Shown in pieces: positions 23,504 to 34,850 of a DNA stretch of 64,000 nucleotides (its first letter is position 1; each line of letters opens with the position of its first letter). The notes under the pieces are model-generated. The model did not search any database and was not told the origin of the DNA. It saw only the letters and a program-made list of their open reading frames with translations. Position numbers and translations under genes: made by a program. This DNA is from Wolfiporia cocos (lineage: Eukaryota > Basidiomycota > Agaricomycetes > Polyporales > Phaeolaceae), in assembly GCA_029448655.1 (NCBI GenBank), contig JACCLO010000001.1, forward strand, positions 4,030,001 to 4,094,000, given 5' to 3'.

Positions 23504-24309
23504 ATGCAGAAGCAGATCGTGCAGACGCCGCACTACGCTGCGTACGAGACCCAGATCCCCGACCCCTTGGGCAACCGCATCACCATCTACCTCGACAAGC
23601 GCGAGACCGACGCCGCGCCCCGCCGCTCGCGGCCCGTGAACGTCTCGTTTGACAAGACCCCCGACGAGGACGGCAACGTCAACTACTTCGCAAAGGCAAG
23701 CGAGAAGACCGAGGATGCTTGGAAGAGCGTCCTTGGCCGAGTCCTCGCACGGGATGTCGTACGGCAGGACGTGCGGAAGCAGGGAGACGTCTGTACGTGC
23801 CGCATCCGCATGTGTCCGATTCGTCGAAAACCGAGCACGTTGTCTGTTTAGGGAGAGGCGACCCGTCGAGGTCCATGCTCGCGGAGTTCCCCACGGGCTA
23901 CCAGCTCTACACCCACCATACGGGCGACCCGAACTACCCGCGGACGGACGAGTATTTCTATGGTGAGCGTCGTTTCTCCCTCACGTAACATGCCTGCTCA
24001 TCCTCCTCTCGGCACGCAGGCTCCGAGTCTGTGCATTGCTTCCGCTCGCCGCAGGAGTTCGCTGAGCACGCAGTTTGGCTGGCGAAGGGCCGCATGACCA
24101 GGTGCCATTGTTGCTACTGCGACAAATCGCGCACGCAGACGGAAATCTCAGAGGACCTTCGTCTGCGCGCGCCTGCACATGTGCGCGAGCGCAGGAAGAG
24201 TATTATACATAAGCTGCGATCCCGTGCCAGGCGACCCAAGTCACCCATAATGGGGCCTAAGAAGTTGGACCAGGCACCTGTGCCTGGGCCAAGTAGGAGA
24301 CCGTCGTAG
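23504..24309 (+). CDS. Clr2-like transcriptional silencing protein (short form)
   Basis: 229 residues; exons 23504-23792, 23852-23962 and 24020-24309. The block DPSRSMLAEFPTGYQLYTHH...PRTDEYFYGSESVHCFRSPQEFAEHAVWL followed by a Cys cluster (CHCCYCDKS) matches what I recall of the Clr2 N-terminal domain. In fission yeast Clr2 belongs to the SHREC histone-deacetylase complex acting on heterochromatin. The C-terminus is strongly basic (KLRSRARRPKSP), suiting a nuclear, nucleic-acid-facing protein. It is much shorter than full Clr2, and the second conserved Clr2 region is missing. Basidiomycete genomes carry many such short Clr2-type paralogues, so a paralogue is more likely than the true orthologue. 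Frame phases at both introns fit exactly. Confidence 0.65.
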
Positions 24310-24634
24310 GAGCTGTTGGCGAGTCAAGAGTACCTCGTCTACGTTGACTTTCTCCGTTCAATTCACTCGTTCATCGCTTTCTCATGCTTGTCACGGTTTA
24401 TGACATTCTGTATTGTGCGTACCTGGATCTGTATGTACTTATAATGTCCTTGGCTCTCCTTATGTGTTTACGGCATGCCACTCACTCAACAATGACATTG
24501 ACTGCCCCTGGTTAACACGGTGCACGTGATCCCGCATTATTGATCGCGTTGCGCAACTGCTTGGCCTTCTCCCTCAATCCGCACTCGCGTTCAACACATC
24601 AGAGCTGCACACAACAGCGATAGACCAGACCGCT
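24310..24634. other. Short intergenic spacer
   Basis: Tandem spacer between two plus-strand genes. It contains the 3' UTR of the Clr2-like gene and the promoter of the next gene; nothing else seen. Confidence 0.5.
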
Positions 24635-26373
24635 ATGGTCTCAGAAAACGTGCCATACGCTGGTCATGTCGAAGCCGAGCGGGAAATGACTAGGAACCAG
24701 CGTGGCCTCGTCGACGACTGCTTCGAGGAAGGACAGTACGAGGCTGGCCTGGCTGTCCTCGACCAGCTACGCTCTCCAAATTACAGGCCATGCGCGTACG
24801 CTGCTCGCTTACCCTCATAACCCACTGAACATACTCACCGCACCTGATCCACCACAGACCACACATCCGCCAACTGCTCTACATGGCCCTCTACCCACCC
24901 CCGCCCGAGGAAGACACCAGGCGCATCGAAGCCGACGACGCCACTATCTTGCTCGGCTCCCCAAGCAAGCCGCTCTCTTTCCACCAGCGCGCCGCGCACA
25001 TCCCGCCGCCCGCCGCCTCCGCGGGCGCGCTCGCGCTCCTCAACGCCTTCGCGCACACGAACACGCCCCACGCACTCCTCCGCGCACTCCCCAGCCACCC
25101 CGGCCCCTCGCCCGCGCAGGATTCACGCGCCGACGGCGCCGACGCGGACGACGCGGACGACTCCTTCATCGCGCGGCGCGCGGCGCGCATCCGCACCGCG
25201 AAGGACTGCTGGACGCTCCTGCGCGCCGGCTTCGTCTTGCGCGACGCAGACGCGCCCGCGTCGCCGCGCAAGCGAGGTGCGCGCCGGCCGCGCGCTGCGG
25301 ACGAGCTCCCCGTGCACGCCGCGGACGCGGACGCGCCCGCGCCCGTCGGCCCGTGCGCGTGGCCCGTGCTCGACTGGATGCTCAGCCTGTTCGAGAAGGA
25401 CGAGCGGGCGACGGCTCGGGACGGCCAGCGTGCGACTCCCCTTTGCCTTTGCCTTGCGTATATGCGGTGCTGACGCGCCGGCCCCGCCGTTTGTCCGTTG
25501 CAGCGCCCCACTCGCCGCTGCTCCTCGCGGCAATACCCGCCCCGCGCACGCACGGCCCGCGGTGGGACGTCGAGGCCCCGCTGGACGTGCTCGTGCACGC
25601 GCTGCAGCAGCGCGACGCCCGGCGCCGGCGCATGGGCGCGCGGCTGCTCGCCCTGGTGCGTCCCGTCCCCGTCCGCTCACCCGCAGCGCACGCATCCTGA
25701 CCTGACCGGCGCACGCGCGCACACGCACACACGCGCATGCGCATACACGCAGATCGCGAACCTCGCGGCGACGACGCTCGTCGACCTCCCCCTGGTCCTG
25801 TACGCGCTCGCCAACCGCGTGCTCGCCCTCCCGCCCGCCGACGCCGTGGCCGCGCTCGCGGCGCTCCCGCCCACCGCGCCCGCGCTGCAGTTCAAGCTTG
25901 CGCTGTGCAAGAGCTGCCTCGCGGGCACAGGCGCGGGCGTGGACGGCGCGCCCGCGCGCGACGGGCGACGACCGAAGCCGCAGGCTAGGGCGCAGCCTCG
26001 GCCGGTCCCCGCCCGTCGAAATTTCTCAGAAGCGAGGGACGGGGAAGGGTCCGCTGCTGCTTCTGAAGCGGGCCCGGTGTCCATCGCGCGCATTTATCCC
26101 GCGCAGGCCCCACGGGAGATCTTGGACCTCGTTGGGAGCCCGAGTTCGTCCGCGAGCCCGCTGCTGGATTTGTATATGAAGATGGAGCTGGTGGAGACGT
26201 GTCACATCCTACGGACGGTCCAGCCCGCGCAGGATGTGCAAGACGAATGGAACGCGATCGTCCGGGACGGCGCGCTCAGGGAGGCACTAGAAGCGGCGTT
26301 CAGTGCGGTCGCACACAGGGACGCTGCGGTGAATAGCAGGATACAGCGGCTTGGTGCGCTCTTAGCGTGGTGA
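24635..26373 (+). CDS. Conserved-looking Ala/Pro/Arg-rich hypothetical protein
   Basis: Not recognised. 501 residues from exons 24635-24795, 24858-25429, 25504-25655 and 25753-26373, all phases consistent. The N-terminal 60 residues (QRGLVDDCFEEGQYEAGLAVLDQLRSP...HIRQLLYMALYPPP) look like amphipathic helices of a helical-repeat fold. The body contains leucine-rich helical stretches (LDWMLSLFEKDE, LDVLVHALQQRD, LATTLVDLPLVLYALANRVL) separated by Ala/Pro/Asp-rich low-complexity loops. No signal peptide or membrane segment. GC content from about 24880 to 26000 is far above the neighbours, with GC-ending codons almost throughout. The third intron (25656-25752) is a GC/CA-alternating tract. A 332-codon frame on the same strand and several on the other strand are composition artefacts. 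Confidence 0.6.
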
Positions 26374-28060
26374 ACGTGCCCTGCCGCGGACATATGCAGG
26401 GCGGCGCGCACTAGCGCGGCCACTGGCGCAGCGCTCTGCTACGCGGATTCGCACGCACGCAAATGGACGGCGGCAGCGCTGACAGATTCGAATGATGGCG
26501 AGGACCGAGGATTGAAACTGCGAGTGGGATCTCACACGCGCCACATCAATCACCGTGCCTGTGCTAGGATCAGTCTGACGGTTGCCATGCCGCAGCAGTG
26601 GCACTGCGCGCGAGTGGCAGGGTGATCAGGCTTCGGAAGTTGCATCAGTGAGATACGGCTGCTCACTGCGGCGCCGGGCTTGCAGCGTGGGTAATCTGGG
26701 CTGACCCGGGTCGGAGGACGAGTATGTTCTGGGGCTGTGGCAGCTTAAACTCGACACGGTAAACAGGCTGCGATACCGGCGGCTACATTACTCTTACAAA
26801 ACGTGTCAGATCATGACTGTCACAACAATACAGTTTGTTGCTCTTGGTCATGAAAAACGTCTTCCGAGACGTCATGGTCTGCGGACGTACGCACGGCCTG
26901 GTACATGTCGAGAGGAATATAGCCGATGTAATGCTCGCTACCGAACCCACCCACGTAGTATACCGTCTTGCGCAACTGTTAGCTATAATGATGTCACCTT
27001 GGACTGTGGTTACATACATGTGGGTCAAATCTTGCCCAGTATGCCTGATGATTGACACTGTCAGCCTGACCTATCCGATACACTGCGCCTCCGGGCAAGA
27101 ATGGGACTGACGATGTGCGGCTCACGGGGCCCAGGGAGCCACCGCCGAGCATCCGGGTGTCTCCGCAAGTAGCACTGCTGTATTGTATCCACGTTCGGAG
27201 CGGATCTGATGTCCTCGAATATGGTAACATTGCCTATGAGGGCCACCCGAGCGCGGCTGGCATCGGGATGCTCGTCTGCTACCGAGATCGAGGCAGCGCG
27301 GCTCGGCGATCCTAGTACGTTCTGGCTGTGTCGAGAGATCGGCATGAAGAGGAGCGTGAGGGAACCGTTCTCGTGGCAACTACACATGACGATATAATCA
27401 TCGTCTGGCAACGCTGTATGAATGCCGAGAAGCCCTTTACCTTGCGTAATATTCCTGCAAGGAGAATGGATCGCCTGCCAGTATGCATGAGCCATTCTGA
27501 TGGGATGTTCTCAACGGTGAGGTAATGGTGCCACAGTACCTGCTAAGGTTACATGGTCTTCCGGATAGACTGTGGCCATCATACCCAGTCCTGATGGAGA
27601 AAGGTCCACGAGATTCCTGGCTAGAAGAGCTGGATGCAGTGCCGATAATCAGCAAAATGCTCATCTCTGGCAGCGGATACGCGAATTGCAACTCAAACCT
27701 GCATCTTTGACTGACTCGTGTGCCAAGACGAGCCGGGTGCTTTGGACGCACTTTATCAAGAGAACCGACAAGAGAAACCGCAGCATAAGAGGACGTAAGA
27801 GCGGATGACACTCTGGCCAAGGCATTAAGCTGAGAACAGCGGAAACAGATGCAAGACAGGGTCGAGCTGTGATCGTGCTCTCATCAGCGAAATGACGATC
27901 GTGATCGGTTGGCGAACGCCACAAGCTCGCGAGCTCAGCTCTCCCCATCTGGCATTCGACCTGACGCTCGCGTAATCTGATGATACAACTGCATTGGACG
28001 TGTCTGCTTCGACGTAACGAGACAACAGATACCAGGAAACGGCAGCATGCGGAACGCCAC
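26374..28060. other. Intergenic, no gene recognised
   Basis: 1.7 kb between the 3' end of the GC-rich gene and the 3' end of DNA ligase. Frames of up to 144 codons on the minus strand show no motif. GC drops to the window average. Confidence 0.45.
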
Positions 28061-31000
28061 TCAATTCTCATATTCACTTTCTTCCTCCCCATGCTCGGAA
28101 CTCAAGTCGATATCGACAAGCTCGCCGTCGTCCACCCCAGTCTCGGTCTTACCCAGTGCTTGCTGGGTGCGATACATATCCGCGAGAAACTGTGGCGTGC
28201 TGGCATCCTCGATATTCTTATCTTCTCTCACTTTCATGAAGCGGGGGAACCGGAGGCTCAGCCCCCTTGTCTTGTTCGCAAGGCCGAGCGCCGCAACGGA
28301 GACAGGGCTCAAGGTGACGCTGCCGGCATCTGTCAGTGCGTAAACTAGGCTGCGGCCGCACATACATACTCGGCGCCCCGGATCTCCCACACCTCCTGCG
28401 GCCGAAAGTATACCTCCGGCTTGAGGCCTTGGCATGGTGTCAATGAGTACTGTTCTGGGACGTCATGCACGGAGGCTGTCACCTCCAGTCTCGCACGCCG
28501 GCTCCCATACAGGCTGCGCAGCGCAAGTCTCCGAGTTCTCGGGGTAGCGGTCTTTGAGGCTCTGCGGGAGCATATTGAATACGATAGCGTATCGCAATGG
28601 ATCACGCGGGGCTGTTGCTCACGAACCTTGTAGAAAGCGTCCGAGAATCCTGAGATACACAACAATCAGTACGTTATCTCCGCAGGTACAGCAATGCAGC
28701 GATTACCGACCGACCTGACATGCATTTGCAAACGGCGACAAGTCTGCTCGCATCTGCGTCCCAAACGGCAAGTAGAATGGGACTCCACCATTGCGCCTTT
28801 CGACCGTTGCCATGCCATGCCCCTATAGGCACGAGGTCAAGACTGTCCCCTAGTCCGGTCACGTAATCCTTTTTGAGCTTAAGCCATGCGGACGTGCGTT
28901 TGTCTGGCAACATAATAATTCCATGAGCGCCGTCACACTAGCACGTTAGGAAGGTAGGAACCAGGCTCATATGTTGCGGGAAGGGCCTTGCGCCGTGTTT
29001 TCTCCTTTTGATTTAACTCTTCCAAGACATCGCCATTGTCAAGCAACTATCGGATGATATCATCGGCGTTCACGATATTCAGCGCGAGGAATGGGCGCAC
29101 TTTGATCATTAATCCTTCGCAAGAGGTGTTCACAGCTGTTTGCCAAAATTCCTCAATGGCCTCCCGTCCATCCTCGCTCTCGCAGCTTCTAACGTGGTCG
29201 AACCGTGCAGCCCCCTTGGCTTCTGGGATTACAGGAGGGAGGTGAGTGCGCAGGAGATTCCTACGCTCGCGGAACGGTCTTTCGAGGAGCACCTAGCGAA
29301 AGCGTGACGTCGATTATGACTGCCGCTCCGGCCGGACGGCAAGACCCACCTGCCCGTCAAGATACATTATGTCAAACGCGAAAACACAGACCGAGACTTT
29401 AACCTCATCGAGCTTGACATCTTTTCGGGCCCTGTTGGAGAGCTCCTGGAAGGACCTGATAGCGCCATCAGCGGGATTGATGGCAACGATCTCGGTGTCC
29501 ACGATGAATGAATTCATCCGTGGCGAGAGTTTAAATACGTCCTCGACAAGTGACACCACGTCGGGATACTGTGATAGCCCGCGGGACATTGAGGGACATT
29601 GAATAGGTCAATCACGTCCTGACAGGGTATGCATACCTTGTCTGTCATATCTTCAAGATGGCGTGAGAAAATCTTGACGGAGACAAGAGCACGGTCATTC
29701 ACGGATGCGTGTATCTGTGCACGTTGGCCGTCGTATTTGAATTCAGCCGCAAAAGAGAGCAGTCCGAGCCTGTCATAGATCTCATCCAATGACCGCGTGG
29801 GCGAACCCAGCGTAGGGAGGAGTGGCACGCCTGCCCGCACCGTCAGCACTTCGCGCGACTGCCGCATCCCGACATACCAACAGTGAGCGGAAGGCGGCTA
29901 TCGAGGCCTTCTAGCCCGGCCTCCAGCAGCGCATCCACTATACGGTCGTAGTTTGGGTGTTTCACATAAATCTTCCTCAGCAGGGCTTCGGCATTCGCAA
30001 ATGCTGTGTTCAGCACGTCCCTAGCGGGATCAGCGGGCTTCTTTTTCGCATTTTGCGGAAGAGGGATGATCCGCGCCATGTCATCCGCGTTGACACAAAA
30101 ATCGGATCTCTGCGATGGTTCTGCTGCGCCGCCGGTCGGTTCTGTCAGGACCATAGCGCGGGCGAGTGCCGTGAGCAGAGAGGTTCTGACGGCGCCCACG
30201 CGCAGGTTTTGGCATAGCGTGCGGACCAAATAGCGGGTTTCCTCGCCTTTAGCGGCAACCAGGAGCTTTTCCACTAGGTTTTGCTTCTGGTTGGCAGCTC
30301 CTTGACCCTTGGCGCGAGCTATTTTGAGAAGCGCATCATATACCCCGGTAATTAGGAGGGGTGGATGTGGTATCAAGGTGCGCACGTTGGACTTGGCCTC
30401 AAAGGCCACGTCACCTTTGGAAATGTGGGGGTTATTGTGGGACCGAATTTGCTAATTGGGGAGACACCTGCCTGGATCTCCTGTCGCGTTGTAGAGGCGC
30501 TTCAGTGCGGCGGGAGTCAAACCTGATACATGCTGAATCGCTTTGGTAATAGTTGAGGGACCCAAGCCCAGCTCAATTGGGGAATATGGAGGGGAGAGGG
30601 AATTTGAAAGGAGATAGAGAGCGGGAAGAAGAGAAGCTGGATGTTGATGAATAATTGTTCGCAGCGAATTGGTCAAGATGTTCAAAATGGCAATGCGGGA
30701 CCGTGTGGCAGATAGCGTAGTCAGTGTATGTGCAAGAAAGGAGTAAGGTACCGGCGAGCCAGACGGCCAGATATTAGCGTTGATGGAATAAGAGACGGGA
30801 TCAACCGCGAGAGATTCAAACAGCAGCTGCGGAGTAGGGGATGTATCAAGACCACCAAAAGCGCTCTGATTCGGCGTCGCCGAGGAGGCGGAATCTTTGA
30901 GCATGTCTTTCATTCAGAAGCCTTGCATGTTTTCGCGGAGACACAACCCGAGCCGCTGGCCTGATCGACTTGGAAGAGCTTCCGGACCCGGCTGGGTCCG

Positions 31001-31337
31001 AACTCGACCCCTCAAGCAAGTCAACATCAATTACTTCAATTGGCTTCCGTGGCAATGATTCGGTGGACGCCGTTTCTGAAACGATCCCTTCGAGTCGTCG
31101 CAGGGTCTCAAGGTTAAGTCCGTCCCTTTCAGCAATCTTCCATGCATATGCCTCGTCATCTAAGCTGCTAGCGTTGATCTCGGACTGTTCCTCCCTCTGT
31201 TTGCCCTTGGTGGGACTTTTTGGCGACTTGCGACCAGGGGTGCCAAAGAAATTGTCAAGGCTAGACTGGTTCGATGCGACCTTGGGACGTTTTTTGGATG
31301 GGGTCGACGGGCCTGAGGCTAGGGAGCGCTTGGGCAT
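28061..31337 (-). CDS. CDC9: ATP-dependent DNA ligase I
   Basis: Replicative ligase sealing Okazaki fragments and excision-repair nicks in the nucleus; 872 residues. Exons: 31337-30948, 30865-30472, 30414-29878, 29830-29637, 29568-29350, 29292-29101, 29046-28962, 28903-28715, 28649-28627 (23 nt), 28561-28483, 28427-28370 and 28319-28061. A PIP box QSSLDNFFG lies near the N-terminus in a basic disordered region. Nucleotidyltransferase motifs: KYDGQR (motif I, AMP-accepting Lys), FAFDIMYLDG (III), CEGLMIK (IV) and SAWLKLKKDY (V). The OB-fold end has VYFRPQEVWEIRGADVTLSPV and GLSLRFPRF. The first intron (30866-30947, donor GTTGTG) is the least certain boundary and lies in disordered sequence. 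The second intron (30415-30471) uses a GC donor. The tail is acidic. Confidence 0.95.
30415..30471 (-). other. GC-AG intron in DNA ligase I
   Basis: 57-nt intron with donor CAG|GCAGGT and acceptor AAAG|GT. Using GC restores the conserved ligase peptide GDPGDVAFEAK exactly. The nearest GT donor, four bases further in, leads to a stop. Confidence 0.85.
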
Positions 31338-33105
31338 AATAGACGTAAGATGCACGGCGAACGGACAGTAGCAGACCACACTTCTAGCGGACAGCTACCA
31401 CTAGTACAGCGGCTTGGCAGCACTCAGGACCAAGCAGGACCAAATAGGGCCGTGCGACGCTAAACCACTCGAGGATGGTAGATAGGGAGGAAACAACGTA
31501 ATCGTTCTGGGAAGAGAAGCTCAGTGATCGACCAGCGTACGTTTGCAGGCGCCCCCGCAACATGCCGCACACAATACCAAACTCAGTGCGATACGAACAC
31601 GAGTATTTCAAACCTCGCCGGTGCGCGCACAGACTGGCTGCGCAGATCGGTCGTAGCGATGCGGACTGCCGCGCGCTGTCACGATATATGAGCAAGCTAT
31701 GCTACATTGACTCCGGCTCGGGCCAGAGATCGATTGGATATCATCTATAAATGTCTGTATGAACGTAACTCCAGTTTGTGACGACGCGTGCTCCCGGAGA
31801 CCCATCAGTGCAATTGACTTTACGAAACCAGTAGCGACCATCAGCTGAGCAGCAGACTGGGTAACGGGGCGTCTGGCGGCCTGCGCGGCGTATCATGAAT
31901 AGATTGGCTAGATCGGGCCATGCGGATCGTCTGAACATATGAGGGTCGCCCTCGCAATCATTATTCTTGCAGGAATTTACCGTATGGTGGGCTGACTAGA
32001 GGCTGGGGCACGGCGCAGCATCTGTTATCGGGGAGTTATAGCGACATGCCGTTAGCGCACATAGGCGACAAGATCGGACGCCACACCGTTCCGGGTGTCG
32101 TACCTTGCGACACAATGATCAGCCTTGGTGCCGCATCGTGGCGCTCGCTCGGACCCTGAATGACACCATGAAATACTTGGAGTAGACCTGTTCGACATCA
32201 ATTCTGCATTCTCACGTTGGTGGCGACTAACCATTTGGATTTCGCAGATTGCCACCATGTACAGCATCCAGGACTGGAGCGGCGCTGGCGCTTTGCGCTG
32301 GGCAGGGTTCGTGGTCCGTTCCAAGAATCCGTGATGGAGAGACCGGGCGAGGGTATTACAAATGGCGAAGACACGAAGCGCGATCTGTTGAAGGTTGGAG
32401 GGGACGAGCGCAACGACCGAGGAGATATATCATTTGTTTCGCCGCGTGAAGTACTCCACGCGCTTGCACACCGACGTTTCCGGCCAACTATGACGTTTTG
32501 CGTGTCCACAACGGCGACACATTCCTGCGTAGCACCTCAGTAACCTGAGCACATACGCACGAGACCTAAAATCACACACGGGATCTCCGGCGAGACTGGG
32601 CTCTCAATCATGGGTGCGCAAAACTGGACGGAGCGGTGTTGGTCGCTCCGGATCATCAATTCATCGTTCTTGCGCGTTCCTGAGCTACTACCCAATCTGC
32701 CGTGCGATGCCAGATCCAGCTGCCGTACGGTGGCCCCTGTAGACAATTGAAAACCCGCTGCGTCTGCATCTCTCCGACAACCTAGATTACGACAGGGGCC
32801 ACTCAACAGGCTAGCTCCTTACGGCCTTGGCCGACCAGCGCGGTATCACAGCGGTTCAATCATGACATATCATTACTCCTGCTTTGAGCCATACTGCATT
32901 TGTTGCCTGGTGAATTATGGAGCGCCTGCCGCGAAAATTAGTGTTTCGCACCCGTCATGGCTGTTGGCTTTGTGGCAGTGAGATCGTGCCTGATGCCCGA
33001 AGTTTGGTCTCCCGCCCTCTGTGACTAACGCGAGCGGCTCCGGAAACCTACATATGCGCGGGCGAGCACTCAGCCCATCACTTCACTTGCACACGGCCGC
33101 ATCTG
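31338..33105. other. Divergent intergenic region, no gene recognised
   Basis: Lies between ligase (-) and the second C2H2 gene (+). No coding exon was assembled. It must contain both promoters. Confidence 0.45.
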
Positions 33106-33879
33106 ATGTCGGATAGGCATACTCACCAATTCCCACCAGCTGCCAACGCTTCGTACATGTCGTCACAGTGGGATAGCAGCCATTACCCCTCCGGATACGC
33201 GGCCTCGGCTCACCACTATCCGTCTGCTGCATACGCGCCACCGTCAGTCCCGAGGACGCACAGCAGCGCCGCACAGAGCGCGTCCGCCTATTCCCCCGGC
33301 GGCAGCCACTCATACGCACTCGTCACTCCGTCCGGTGGTCACCACACCGCGGACCAACTGGCGCACTATTACGGCTCCAGGACAGACCGGACGCACGCTG
33401 TGGCGATGTCGCATCCCGCGTACGCCGCGGACAGCAGCCCAGGTAGCCCGAGGACTCACGCATCAGGGGGGATGCGCGGCCACTCGCAATCACACTCACA
33501 GTCCTCGACCCACTCATACAACGTCGTGTCGTCCTCGCCCCCGCACGACACGGGCATGCCGGCCCCTGCGGGGCAGTACTCAACACAGCCTGGTTACGGC
33601 CAACAGGTGGTGACCTCGCAGTATCCGGCATCGCCACAGCGGCCATTCGCCTGCGACATGTGCGCGCTGTCCTTCAATCGGCAACACGACCTCAAAAGGC
33701 ACCGCGACACGCACACCGGCGAGAAGCCCTTCCAATGCAACGGCGGGTGCGGCAAGACGTTCACAAGGAAAGACGCACTGAAGCGACACCAGGTACGTGG
33801 ACGAGTTAAAATCTCCGATCAGGAGCTAACAGCGGTGATGCAGCTTGTTAAGCGGTGTGGGATCGACGATGGAGCATGA
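33106..33879 (+). CDS. C2H2 zinc-finger transcription factor
   Basis: 240 residues, two exons: 33106-33792 and 33844-33879. The long N-terminal part is Ser/His/Tyr/Gly/Pro-rich and probably disordered. Finger 1 is FACDMCALSFNRQHDLKRHRDTH, then a TGEKP linker, then finger 2 FQCNGGCGKTFTRKDALKRH whose fourth ligand is a Cys in QLVKRCG, giving a C2HC finger. That Cys is encoded by the terminal 36-nt exon. The 51-nt intron is a multiple of three with no in-frame stop, so an unspliced mRNA would still be translated to the same end. The architecture resembles basidiomycete Krueppel-like regulators; targets unknown. It is a different gene from the C2H2 factor at 20.3-21.2 kb. Confidence 0.85.
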   Translation: MSDRHTHQFPPAANASYMSSQWDSSHYPSGYAASAHHYPSAAYAPPSVPRTHSSAAQSASAYSPGGSHSYALVTPSGGHHTADQLAHYYGSRTDRTHAVAMSHPAYAADSSPGSPRTHASGGMRGHSQSHSQSSTHSYNVVSSSPPHDTGMPAPAGQYSTQPGYGQQVVTSQYPASPQRPFACDMCALSFNRQHDLKRHRDTHTGEKPFQCNGGCGKTFTRKDALKRHQVRGRVKISDQELTAVMQLVKRCGIDDGA

Positions 33880-34176
33880 ATCCGTCATAAATGCATAAGC
33901 CCGTATTTGTCAGTATTGCTCGACCCTCGGGATTCTCTGGAGACTCACCAGGGTACAGATATCGTATCGCATCATACTCTCTTGGTTAATACACTACAGG
34001 AACGAGCTATTTCTCACTTGTATTATGCCCCAGATCTTGTGTAATCAGTACAGCACCGATGTAGTCCACAGCCCGTCGATATTCTGTAGCGAGGCAACTT
34101 CGTTAAATGTCTCTTAATGGCACCGTATTAGGCATCGATACGAACCCGAACATACCTCGCGATCACGGCATAGTGA
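33880..34176. other. Convergent spacer
   Basis: Short region between the ends of the C2H2 gene (+) and the NAA50 gene (-); nothing coding seen. Confidence 0.5.
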
Positions 34177-34850
34177 TCAGTTGGGTGCACCTGCAGCGCC
34201 ACTCAGTTGCTTCTCGAAGATCCAGGCATCATGCGGCACAATTTTCTTGTAGTATCCTTCGTGGACCCCGGTCTCTTTGAAACCGTGGCGTTCGTAGAAT
34301 TTCCTGGCGTCGGCGTTCGAGACTTGTACATGCAGGTATATGGAGTCGATCTTTGGCTTGGAATGAGCGACAGCTGCCGTAATGACCTGCTCCAGACTCT
34401 GAGAGCCAATGCCTCTCGATCGATACGCCTTTCGAGATGTGGGCAATGAGCCATCGTCCAACACGTAATCTCACGGTGCTCACCGCAAGAACGCCCATCG
34501 TCATCAAATACAGCCTCGTGTGCCCATCCACCGTCTCCAGGCGGCAGCAAATCGTGCCAACAGGGATATCATTGTAATAGACTAACCAATAGTCAGCGAC
34601 ATATCGTCGTGGAAAAGGAAGACAGGAACTGACTGAGTTTGCAGAAATCTTCTACCTCAGGCAGCAACACATCTTGGTAAAATTTCTCGCTATACTTGAT
34701 GGGGAAAAGGACCGAATTGAGCTTGCGTAAGGTCCCTGTATGCCTGTAAGGAAAGGTACAACTCCTAGGGGGAGAGCTCGTACCCAGATTATTCGGGGTT
34801 AAGGAGGAGAGAGAGACTCGGGACTGGGTGTGTTGAATAGACGAAGACAT
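34177..34850 (-). CDS. NAA50: N-alpha-acetyltransferase NAA50-like (GNAT)
   Basis: GNAT-fold acetyltransferase, 172 residues; exons 34850-34784, 34735-34634, 34581-34484 and 34428-34177. NAA50 acetylates N-terminal Met of selected nascent proteins and associates with the NatA complex at the ribosome (family knowledge). Visible marks: SLTPNNLGTLRKLNSVLFPI and YSEKFYQDVL at the N-terminus, the YNDIPVGTICCRLE strand, the acetyl-CoA loop YRSRGIGSQSLEQV, and the C-terminal VSNADARKFYERHGFKETG motif. Length is as expected for the family. The frame is open upstream of the chosen ATG but holds no other ATG before a GTG at 34907. Intron phases 1, 1 and 0 join conserved blocks exactly. Confidence 0.93.

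Noticed and set aside
24702..25700. 332-codon plus-strand frame overlapping the unknown GC-rich gene
   Set aside because: Composition is almost only Arg, Ala and Pro, a typical shadow of a GC-rich gene in the neighbouring frame.
27061..27495. 144-codon minus-strand frame
   Set aside because: Mixed composition without any domain, overlapped by similar frames on the other strand.
33830..33840. Alternative acceptor CTAACAG in the last intron of the second C2H2 gene
   Set aside because: It leads to a stop after one codon and loses the fourth zinc ligand; the acceptor GATGCAG completes the finger.
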